Positions 13,800-24,200 of a stretch of 64,000 nucleotides of DNA are shown here, one piece after another. Source of the DNA: Oncomelania hupensis. Its lineage: Eukaryota > Mollusca > Gastropoda > Littorinimorpha > Pomatiopsidae. How positions within the stretch are numbered: position 1 is the stretch's first letter; the number at the start of each line of letters is the position of its first letter. The notes below the pieces were generated by a model, which saw only the letters and a list, made by a program, of their open reading frames with translations, was not told the DNA's origin and did no database searches. The position numbers were made by a program, and so were the translations under genes. The stretch is from assembly GCA_036898135.1 (NCBI GenBank), contig CM072525.1, positions 26,844,943 to 26,908,942 of the forward strand. The letters run 5' to 3'.

Positions 13800-14676
13800 A
13801 AAGATAGGCAGAGTCAGCATCGGGGGTAGAGCAATCTCCAACCTCCGTTTTGCGGATTACATTGATGGAATGGCTGGAGAGGAACAAGAATTTGAACAGC
13901 TGGTAAAGAGGCGTGACACCACCTCCAGTGCCTTTGGAATGGAAATAAGTGCAGAGAAGACCACAATGATGACCAACAACACCAATGGCATCAACATGGA
14001 CATCAAAGTCCAAAGCCAATCCCTCAACACAGTGTATAGCTTTAAATATTTAGGAGCCATTGTATCAGACAATGGGTACCGACAGGAAGTCCTCTCCAGG
14101 ATAGCACAAACAACTGCTGCCATGACAAGGTTGAAGCACATTTGGAAAGATAGGACCATCAGTCTACATTCCAAGGTAAGGTTGCTGCGCTCCCTTGTCA
14201 TCTCCATCTTCCTATACTCTTGGGAAACATGGACACTCACAGCAGATCTACAATGAAAAATACAAAGCATGGAGATGAGGTGCTACAGAAGATTTCTGGG
14301 CGTTTCCTATACCATGCACATCACCAACGACGAAGTCCGACAGACCATCACACAAGCCATTGGACAACACGATGACATGCTCACGGTGGTGAAGAAACGG
14401 AAACTCCGATGATATGGCCCCGTCACCAGAGCATCAGGCCTTGCAAAAACCATCATGCAAAGCACGGTGCAAGGAGGCAGAAGAAAAGGGAGACAAAAAA
14501 GAGGTGGGAGGACAACATTCGAGAATGGACTGGCTTGACACTGAGTGAAGCCATGAGGGTTGTTGAGGACAGAAAAAGGTGAAGTACGCTGGTTAAACAA
14601 TCATCTGTGGTGCCCCAACGATCTTCGAGTTACGGGATAGGATAGGACGAATAGGATAGGATAGAATAGGATAACC
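13800..14676 (+). mobile_element. LINE family A, longest copy (copy 3), reverse transcriptase pseudogene
   Basis: This is the most informative copy of family A. The plus strand begins in the reverse-transcriptase palm: SIGGRAISNLRFADY, where the family normally has the catalytic FADD. It continues through AFGMEISAEKT, FKYLGAIVSDNG, HSKVRLLRSLVISIFLYS and, after a TGA at about 14255, MRCYRRFLGVSYT, RQTITQAIGQHDDML and the C-terminal tail. There are further stops and a frameshift near 14500. It ends in repeated GATAG units up to 14676. The Asp-to-Tyr change in FADY alone would abolish polymerase activity. 5'-truncated and inactive. Confidence 0.88.
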
Positions 14677-14984
14677 TAACAGATCGGATTGCCCTGCCCT
14701 GACGCTCATGTCCTAGATGGGTGAATGCCAGGAACGCTAATCATTCATGTGATTGTAGCTGTCTTAATATAAGTCGCCATTTGTTTAGAATTTAATATGT
14801 TGTCTAATATTAAAAATGTGAATAAACGTTAAATAAATTAAATTAAAATAAATAAATTCTAATATATCCAGCAACCAATTGGTTCATTCTCCCCTATCCC
14901 CGTTCGCCCAGGATTGTGCTCAATTGTCTGAAGCGTCCAACGATGCGCTTAAGGCAGCAGCAGGCGAGCGCCTCGGGCGCGCTT

Positions 14985-15101
14985 TAGTTATATCCTGTAT
15001 TGGCCAGCGCCTTCAAAAGCTCTTGAGCTGAAAATGCGGTATTAAATTAAATTAAATTAAATTAAATTAAATTAAATTAAATTAAATTAAATTAAATTAA
15101 A
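14985..15101 (+). repeat. Retroposon 3' module with (AATTA)n tail
   Basis: GGCCAGCGCCTTCAAAAGCTCTTGAGCTGAAAATGCGG-like module (compare 58366) running into a pure ATTAA pentanucleotide array (15042-15101). It looks like the same kind of retroposon end as at 48346 and 58355. Confidence 0.6.
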
Positions 15102-15989
15102 TTTAAAATAATATTATGTTCGCATGACTTAGTCATAACTGAGACTGAAGTGCAGAGAATAAAAATAGCTGAAGACAAAGTTAGAAAATAAACCATCGCT
15201 TGCGCAGACAGTGAGCTGTAGGTCTTGTACAACTAGGTCTGAGAACTATCAGTGGTGCCAGGGAGGCGCTGCAAATGAAAGCTTCGTTTGTGGAGAGTCG
15301 GGAGTGGTCATGGATGTGTGAAATGGGATGGGACAGGTCTGGGTCCCCCCCGGTCTATCGTCACCAGTCTAAATGTTCTGCAAGTCGACGATCCTTCAAT
15401 TCTATGTCTGTGTTTTCTCTGGTCTATATTCCACTAGGTCTTTTTTTTCCCTCAAGACCTTTTGGAGGTTACTGAATTGCATTGTACTGTATTGCCTTTT
15501 TGTTTGGTATGGGATTTTTGCATGGTATGGGATTGTATGTTTCCCCCAAGACGTTTGTTTTCACATATCCCAGGTTATCCCAGGTTTTAATCACCTTACT
15601 CTAAAATGTTCTCCCACATAGGTTTGGGACAGACCTGGTGGGGTGGCGGGAAGGGAGCTGGGGGGGGGGAGAGACAATATACCTGCAAAAGCCTTGATGG
15701 AACATCTGTCCTGACGGAACATAGTCGAGACCTGGGGGAACATACACTTTTAGGATACAGACCTGGGAACTAGAGACCTCTAGAGGAACAAAGATCTGTA
15801 AAGCTTTGAGGGATAATAGATCAGGGAGAGGGAGGGGAAATGGGGAGGGGGTGGTGGTCAAAGACCTAGGGGTAAATAAAGCTGGTATTTCCAAGCACGG
15901 GCTATGACTGTTATATACAAACGTGCAGAATACAAATAACAAGTTCATCAGACTGCAAAAGACTTACGAAAGCCGAAGTCGAATACTAT
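15102..15989. other. No gene; GAACATAG-type phrases
   Basis: No recognised gene. From 15690 to 15800 loosely repeated phrases (GGAACATAGTCGAGACCTGG and the like) recall those at 9680-9920, 41230 and 48980. Confidence 0.45.
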
Positions 15990-16180
15990 CGGCCCGACGC
16001 ATTATGTTGCCGCTGCGCCCGGAAATATTAAGAAGTGCCCGGAACACATGCTACCGTATCTTAGTAGCCGGAAAGCATACTGCCTTGTCTCTGTGCCCGG
16101 ATATTTTACTGCCGTATCTCAGTAGCCGGAAAGCTTACTGCCGTATCTCAGAAGCCGGAAAGCATACTTCTGCGGCAGTA
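15990..16180. repeat. Tandem repeat of CCGTATCTCAGTAGCCGGAA type
   Basis: Four to five imperfect units of about 30-37 bp containing CTGCCGTATCTCAGTAGCC and GGAAAGCATA. The short ORF across it is a by-product. Confidence 0.7.
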
Positions 16181-16302
16181 TATCAGTGTTTTTTCCAGGC
16201 GGCGGCAGATTATAATCCTACCTTCAGATGCATTTGTCCAGGTATTAGCGGTCTCATTTCAAATGAAGGGTCAGGGAGAAATAGTTAGTCATATTTTATA
16301 GA

Positions 16303-17192
16303 GTCCAGCGGATTGAAAGAGCCGAATCAGGACCACAACTTTATTGGTAACACTGAAGGTACTTTACCAGCCGGTCACTTTACAATAAAGGGTGTATTCT
16401 GATTTATCGAACCCCTGTTTCCTATCCTATCCTATCCCGTAACTCGGAAGTCGTTGGGGCACCACAGATGATCGTTTAACCAGCGTACTCCATCTTTCTC
16501 TGTCCTCAGCAACCCTCATGGCTTGGCTCAGTCCATTCTTGAATGTTGTCTTCCCACCTCTTTTTCGGTTTCCATCTTCTGCTACCTCTTTGCACTGAGC
16601 CTTGCAGGATGGTCTTTGTAAGGCCTGATGTTCTGGTGACGTGGCCGTACCATCGGAGTTTCCGTTTCTTCAACACTGTGAGCAGGTCATCTTGTTGTCC
16701 TGTCCAATAGCTTGTGTTACGGTCAGTCGGACTTCGTCGTTGGTGATATGCTGGGTATGGGAAATGCCCAGAAGTCTTCCCGTTTACAAAGCAAAAAGAA
16801 TATTAACCATCGTTATAAAACATTAACAAAACACATACATATAAAATGCTCACATTGCTAAATAATAATACCATAGAAAGCCCCACTGACCATTTGGCAG
16901 AAAGCGTCCAATATCCCCAAGCTGACCCAACAGACCTCATACTCAAATGATACGTTTTAGGAGAGTTTTCAAGAAAAAAAGTTAGGCGACTGGTCTACCG
17001 AAGAAGATAGTAGCTTGATAGAACTAAGTATGAACAAGAAAGATCAAAGGTTGTTGTTGTATCAATTTTTAGTCATCAGATTAACGTAAGTTGTACTGAT
17101 AAGATCAAAGGAGAACGACAGAAACCGAAGTAATTTAAAGCACAAAGTGGGGATACTATTTATACAGAAACCCCCGGCATCCCCAGTGGGGG
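16303..17192 (+). repeat. Unclassified dispersed repeat X, copy 1 (split by a LINE)
   Basis: Shares its whole length with 41975-42510 (inverted) and 55587-56055. Landmarks in order are GTCCAGCGGA, CAATAAAG, TTATCGAACCCC, CACATACATATAAAATGC, GGCAGAAAGCGTCCAATAT, GGGGATACTATTTATAC and a CCCCCGG-rich end. No coding. It could be an LTR or another non-coding transposon part. LINE copy 4 (16421-16781) interrupts it. Confidence 0.75.
16421..16781 (-). mobile_element. LINE family A, 3' end fragment (copy 4), nested in repeat X
   Basis: Minus-strand ORF2 C-terminal tail with frameshifts, beginning at its 3' end with CCTATCC units on the plus strand. It separates two halves of repeat X. GTTT occurs on both sides (16417-16420 and 16782-16785), a short target duplication consistent with the uninterrupted sequence CCCCGTTTACAAA in the copy at 55680. 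Confidence 0.85.
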
Positions 17193-17295
17193 AAAGGATG
17201 CGGGAAAGGAAAAAGAGGGAATGAAGAGGAAAAGTAAAAGAAGGGACGAGAAAGGAGTAAGAGAGAAGGGAAATACAAGAGCAAGGAGGAGTAGG

Positions 17296-17640
<345 letters not shown>

Positions 17641-18411
17641 AACCGTTTATCATAATGATGATGATAATCATTGTTGTCAGGGTGGCGACGTGGTGATCGT
17701 CCTTAACGCTGATGCAATAGGACGTTAAGTTTCGTTGTTCCTCCGTTTATCATCAACAGTGACAGAGTGAGACACGCGTGTACATATATCAAAAAAGAGC
17801 ATATTCCTTTCACGTCTCTTCCAAATGTTTCCTGGGTACACTTTGTAACAGTAATAAATTGCTATACCGGGATGTCAGGGACACGCATTTATTTTATAGC
17901 ATTTGACCCACATTTACACACACACACGCGCACACCCACACCCACACACACACCCACACACACACACACACAACCACACACACACTCCATCACATCATAT
18001 CACATCGCAAAATGCCAACACAGGGAGGGTGACACGTAGTTTTGTTGAAAGCTCATTTAACTCACATACTAACCTTTTAACATTCTGAATAATAATATAT
18101 TAATTCTGTAAACGTCATCTTTACGTCATCCTCTTGCACCCCGCCTGATCCCCTCTTCTCTCTCTCTCCCCACATACCCCTCCCCTCAATGCTATGCACC
18201 CATCCTGCATCCTTCCCTATCCCTATCATCACCTTCCCCCTACCTCCTCTTCCAAACTCCCCTGTATTTGCTCCTTTGTGCACGCTGTGTATGCTGCTAA
18301 CATGGAGGAGCTGCGCCGTACAAGTGGACATCATCTTCATTATTAATAAATATGTGCATGCCCTACACTGTTACTATTGGAGTCATTAATCTAAAATACG
18401 TGCTTTAAACG
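17641..18411. other. No gene; CA-rich patch
   Basis: Contains (CA)n/ACCC microsatellite at 17915-17990 and a pyrimidine-rich stretch near 18130-18260. At 17690-17750 the phrase CAATAGGACGTTAAGTTTCGTTG resembles a retroposon end. Confidence 0.5.
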
Positions 18412-19031
18412 AGCATGGAAGTTTAACGTCTGCACCACCTTAACCATTGGAGCATGGAAGTTAACGTCTGTACCACCTTAACCATTGGAGCATGGAAGTT
18501 AACGTCTGTACCACCTTAACCATTGGAGCATGGAAGTTAACGTCTGTACCACCTTAACCATTGGAGCATAGAAGTTTAACGTCTGTTTTACCTTAACCAT
18601 TGGAGCTTGGAAGTTTAACGTCTGTATCACCTTAACCATTGGAGCATAGAAGTTTAACGTCTGTTTTACCTTAACCATTGGAGCTTGGAAGTTTAACGTC
18701 TGTATCACCTTAACCATTGGAGCATGAAAGTTTAACGTCTGTATCACCTTAATCATTGGAGCATGAAAGTTTAACGTCTGCACCACCTTAACCATTGGAG
18801 CATGGAAGTTTAACGTCTGTATCACCTTAACCATTGGAGCATGGAAGTTTAACGTCTGCACCACCTTAACCATTGGAGCATGAAAGTTAACGTCTGTACC
18901 ACCTTAACCATTGGAGCATAGAAGTTTAACGTCTGTTTTACCTTAACCATTGGAGCTTGGAAGTTTAACGTCTGTATCACCTTAACCATTGGAGCATGAA
19001 AGTTTAACGTCTGTATCACCTTAATCATTGG
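18412..19031. repeat. 39-bp satellite, left half of a split array
   Basis: About 16 units of 39 bp (some 38 bp), phrase TTTAACGTCTGTATCACC plus TTAACCATTGGAGCATGGAAG. Variants are ordered: a two-unit block (GAGCATAGAAG with TCTGTTTTACC, then GAGCTTGGAAG with TCTGTATCACC) occurs three times (about 18562, 18640 and 18914), a higher-order repeat. The unit is 13 codons without a stop on the minus strand, so the repetitive ORF (core MVKVIQTLNF) is fortuitous. The array resumes at 27571 beyond the LTR retrotransposon. Confidence 0.95.
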
Positions 19032-20553
19032 TGTTCCTGCACCCGTCTGACGGAATTTGGGAAAATATCGAGTCAAGGGGGTAAGGCCACGATTTCACAT
19101 GCGCTCAATAAAGTACGACGACACACGCAGATAGAAAGTAAAAAATGAAAATTTATTTTTGCATTAAGAAACAGTGTTAACTAACTAATTAAAATCCAAA
19201 TTAAAAAACAAATTGACAATATTGATTTTAACCTAACTAATAGTGGGTGACAACAACTAAAGAATTGAAGAAGGCGTGAAGTCGCGTAAAAGAGAGCGAT
19301 GAAACCTCTGGCTCAATCCCAATGGATGGTCAAAAACCGCGCAGACTGGTTACAGGATCCACAAAACACATCATGTCCAAAATACCAAAAAAGATAAGTG
19401 AATCAAAGACACAGCAGTGAACGTTTACAAAAACTGTCCTGAGCACAGCATCCTCCGGCGAAGACACAAAATGTTCCTTGTTACATCCAACCCAACTTAA
19501 TTTCCCCAATGCTATCTTCTCTAACTAAACTAACCCGTCTTCTCTCTGGACTGTCCTCGTCCCTCTTTCTATTTCTTTCTGTCTCTAACTACCACGAATC
19601 TTTGTCCTGCACTTATTTTATTGTCAGCATCCCATACGTAATTCCGCTCCAAAACTCGACCATTGTCCTCTCCCTAGTCATTCCCTCTTCTTCCTGTCAA
19701 CCAACACCTTAATTCCTACAAAACAATGGTCCCCTCCGTGCTGACATCCTCTTCCGTCAAAAATATACATCTACATTATTTTAAACTTTGACACTGCCTG
19801 TTGACAGCACCAGCCGACACAAAACACAAGCAAATCCTTGCAACCAACTATCTTGTCTCATCACTCCATCGCTTATCTGCCCCCGCAGACAGGGGAAAAC
19901 CCAAACCTAGATTCAACACCTGGGCAGAAACCCACTCTCTTAAAAGAAATATACATTGTAGGTTTACAAATCAAATCAAAGCATTCACCGTTATAAAGGT
20001 TGTTTCTACATATGATAGTATGCACAATAACTACATTAAAACAATATACTATCCCAATAAACATACCTCTTCATTCATTATTGTCACCTTGCTGTACTCC
20101 AGTTAATACAACAAATACAAAAAATTAAAAATTCTAAATACAAGCATGATAACCAACATTGATTATACAAACTGTCAGTGTCACATGAATCAACACTATA
20201 GCTTTAATACTCGGCCGTGCACGTGGGACGACTCAGGTCAAACATTCGCTGGGGACAGGACATACAGGCACGGGAGTGACGTGCGAAGTTGATTTGTTAT
20301 TTCTAAACTTCCGCTCTTCATTGTATACCTTATACATTTTCCCATTCTGCGGTCTTGGTTACAATAACAAGGAGGGATGATTTGATGAAATATTAAAACA
20401 ATGAGCAGCGACACACACAAAAACACGCACAAACATCAGCACTTATTTGGAGACAGGGCATTCCTTTTATATTCAGCATATCAATAACCATCCAAACCAG
20501 CCATCACCATCGAAACTCTTCCGGATCTTGCTTCCAAAGTGGAAGCAAGAACA
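19032..20553 (-). repeat. 3' LTR of the BEL/Pao-like element
   Basis: 1,522 bp, reading TGTTCTTGC to GGAACA in element orientation. A minus-strand AATAAA lies at about 19151-19156, roughly 120 bp from the LTR end, a plausible poly(A) signal. It appears identical to the LTR at 26049. Confidence 0.92.
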
Positions 20554-20563
20554 CTCCCACCCC
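20554..20563 (-). promoter_or_regulatory. Polypurine tract (plus-strand DNA primer)
   Basis: GGGGTGGGAG on the minus strand immediately upstream of the 3' LTR, in the position expected for the second-strand synthesis primer. Confidence 0.75.
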
Positions 20564-20711
20564 GAAAATCACTCTGATTTTCTTCAAGAAAGCAACCACA
20601 CCTATTTTGGTTGCAAGCACAATTTCCGACATTAATTACATTTCATTATTGGAAAATAAAATCCCCTTATTCTCCAACACCTTTAGACTGTTCTGGCACC
20701 ATGCCACAGTC

Positions 20712-20845
20712 TGGAGCACAAACATATGTTCTCACAGTTCAGTTCAAAATCTTCTTCGGAGCACAAACTGTGTGTTTTCACAGTTCAGTTCAAATTCTTA
20801 TTCGGAGCACAAACAGTTCACAGTTCAGTTTAGGACCTTCTGTAT
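20712..20845. repeat. Three ~46-bp tandem units in the element's 3' non-coding region
   Basis: GGAGCACAAAC followed by a variable stretch and CACAGTTCAGTT repeats three times, the last unit shortened. It lies in the 720-bp non-coding stretch between the ORF stop and the 3' LTR. Confidence 0.8.
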
Positions 20846-21274
20846 GCATTCATAGCAATGTTTACGTATCTCTACTATAGCACTGTACCAAAGGATGCGT
20901 CTACATCCAGCGAGCCGCAGCAAACAAAACAAATGTTATCAAAATACCAGCCATTTACAACAAACTCGTCATGTCCACTCAAATCCACCTACATGTAAAA
21001 AAGACATCCGAATCAATACAAACGATTCTACAGTTCTCATTACACACAAAAACCGTTAAAATAGATTGCCGATACAAACATTAAACAACAATAATGCACA
21101 AAACATTGCGTTAACCAAACAGCGCTAGCAAAAGGTAAAAAAGTCTATGTTAAAACGATCGCAGCAAAAGGATTCACACATACACTGACATTAGTTCAGA
21201 TGCTCTATTTGATTGTCCGGAGTTACTTCAAGTTATTTGTAGACAGTTATTGTCATTGCGCTCTGTACGCCTTA

Positions 21275-24200
21275 CTAGGCCTTAACTAGCACTGTCATTT
21301 TAGTCACTGGTCTGATGATCTCGATGAGGTGCCCAGTCTTTGATGACGTCAGATCTCTGTCTGCAGAAGGAGACGGCACCAACAATCTACAGCTTCTGAC
21401 GAGGCCGTCACTGCTCGGGAAGGTCTCCTTCACTCTCGCCAATCTCCAGTCGTTGCGGAAGGCGGATTCCTCCCTCAGGACAACGACGTCACCAATAGCA
21501 ACATTGGGCTGGACAGCGTGCCACTTGCGTCTTCTCTGCAGCGTAGCGAGGTAGTCGCGCCTCCATAGACGCCAGAAATCATCGGCGAGGCACTGGACTT
21601 TCTTCCACTGCTTCCTGGCGTAGATGTCTGCGTCGTTGAACAAGCCCGGTGGAGGCAGGATGCCAGTTGTCTTCATCGTCAGAATGTGGTTGGGAGTTAG
21701 AGGGAGAGGGCCTGTGGGATCTTCCAAGGACTCGACAGACAATGGACGAGAGTTGACTATGGCCATGACCTCGTAGAACAGCGACTGACTGATGTTGGGA
21801 TGCAGGAGTAGCTCGTACGAATCGGGAAGAATCTTGCGGTCAAGCCGAGCACTGCGCCAAGGAAACGGCCTGCCATCAGTGGCAATGTATGTTGGAGTTT
21901 TCTCCCCCTGACCGTGACGAGCGGCTGACGTGTCGCTGCTCTCGCTTCCCCCTCCAAACGTGGTGCAAAGCACGGACCGCAATCGGGCAAAGGCCTCGAC
22001 GAGGGCCACCAGGATGAGAAAGGCCGCCATGGCTACCAAGATGGCGATGGCCCATCGGCGGGAGCGCACGAACTGTCGGCAACGCTGGGACGACGACGGC
22101 TCGCACACTGCCTTTTTGTTCAGGATTTTCTCCCCTGGCATCTTCTCGTTGTAGACTATGTGATGAGGGATATACCATTTTGTCGGAACGCTGAGCTCCG
22201 AATCTGGGACTTTCTCCGCATGCCCTTGGCTGATGATGTCGATCATAAATTTGGAGTAGTCTGAGTGGTAGCTTGACCGTTTCTCGAATTGACGCTTCAG
22301 GCCCAACGTCCTCTTTAGCACTGCGTCTCTGTTGTCTGGCATCACGGGGTTTTCGTCTCGGAAGGGTAACGGCATCTCATAATGACCCTTGGCATTCACC
22401 TTAATCCCGCTGTTGACGATGGACAGGAATCTCTGATCATCTTGGGAAAGTGTTCCTTGGTCGACATCAGTGAAATCTCTCTCCATCAGGTGCAAAACAT
22501 CTGTCGTTGACGCTTCGGTGACCTTCGTACAAAAAACGTGCTTCCCATTCGTGTGGACCGCCTCATCGTTTCCACCCTTCACCAGATGGCAGGAGGTCGC
22601 ATCATCGGGAAAGGTTCTGGGGGTCACGCTGCCGACGATCGTCCATCCCAGAGCTGTCCGGATGGCGTAGGGGTCTCCCACTATGGTCTCGAGCGGCATC
22701 AGGGCTTTAGGGCAGTTGTATCCGATGAGCAGACCCGCCTCACACTGGGGCTGGAACGTGGGCATCTCAAGTGCGATACGCTTTAAATGTTCGTATTTCA
22801 TAGCAGTCTCTCTCGTAGGGACGGTTTCGGAGCTCGCACCGAGTGCATCCGTGGAAAAGGCAGGTGGTAGGTCAACATACGTACTGGAGTCCATGGCTCT
22901 CACCCGCAATCCTGTGATCTTCTGGCACGGCACGGTCTTGTCGCGTGAGGTGATGGTGTGCAGTCTTAGCGTCGTTCTCCTTGGTGTCGTCTTCAGGCAC
23001 TTGACCACGTTGTTGGCGACGAATGTGACAGCCGACATCGTGTCGAGAAGCGCGTAGGTCAGAACTTCTTGGTCTGGCTCCTCCAGCGAAGAAAGGTACA
23101 CCGGCACGATCATACTTGTAAATTCCGGCTGTGCTTCGGCTGAGTAGTGAAGTCCGGATGCGCTCGCCTCACTAGACGTACCGCTGAGCAGGTTGCTGGT
23201 GGGAATGGTGCGCTTGATCATGTTAGTTTTTAAGACGGTACCAACTGACGGAAAATTTCCGGCACCGGGGTTTTCAGAAGATGGCTTGAACTGACGACTC
23301 TGGTTGGTCCACCCATGTAACAGTGTCAAGTGAGCTTCGCCGCATTTTGTACAGTTCTGCTTGTCCGGGCATCGTGCTCTGAAGTGTAGAGAAGTCTTGC
23401 CGCACCCGAAACAAAGTCCTGACTTCAGTAGGAAACTTCTTCTCTCCTGGAGTGGTTTACTCGCCAGCGTTCTGCACTCCATGGTGGTATGTGTGATGGT
23501 CTTGCAGAATAAACACTTCTTGTTTAAAGTGCTTGGATTGTATCTATTTTGGTATGGTGCTGGGCGTTGTTCTTCCTTGGCGATGTTTCCTCTTGTTGCT
23601 TGAGGTACTTGGCTAGGCTGAGTCAGCATCGTCAGTTTCCTCTGGTTGCCATAGTGCGGCTCTGACCTTGATGTTGGCGTCGTTGTGGCTCTCTGCACGA
23701 AGCCGAAGACCGGTTCGCAGGCAATGTCGGCTTCCTTCTCCACAAATTTGGTCAGCTCTTCAAAGTTGGGATACCTCTGGTTCCGTTCCTTTGTCATGTC
23801 GACCAGCCGAGCCCACTTGTGGCCGATCCATTCTGGCAGTTTGTCAACGAGTCTCTTCTGGTACTGCGAGTCGTCCAGGATTCCTAGCTGGCCGACGACT
23901 TTGCTGGCGACGAGGCATTGTTGCAGGAAGTCTGCCAGGTCTCTCAGTCCGTTTCCATCTTTGGATTTGATTGTGGGCCAGGCATCTAGCTTCTCCCGGA
24001 AGGCTCTGGATACAATGAAGGAGCTTCCATATCTTTTTTCCAGTAGGGAGAGGGCATTGTCAAATGAAGTCTCTTCCCTCAGCATGAAGAATCCCTTGAT
24101 GGCTTCTTGGGCTGCGCCTCCGACGTACTTCTGTAGGTAATACAGCTTCTGAGTGGAGGGAATTTGACGGTTCTCGATAAGGAGTGCGAAGGATGAGCGC

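Noticed and set aside
18499..18873. Repetitive protein with 13-residue units (core MVKVIQTLNF), also at 27498-28022
   Set aside because: It is the translation of the 39-bp satellite, which happens to be 13 codons long without a stop. The 38-bp units break the frame, and there is no start context or flanking gene.
19509..20432. ORFs of 61-101 residues inside the LTRs
   Set aside because: They occur identically in both LTRs only because the LTRs are identical; no domain is recognisable.
21794..22141. Active aminopeptidase encoded by the LTR element
   Set aside because: Only the N-terminal anchor region is present; the zinc-binding catalytic domain is missing.
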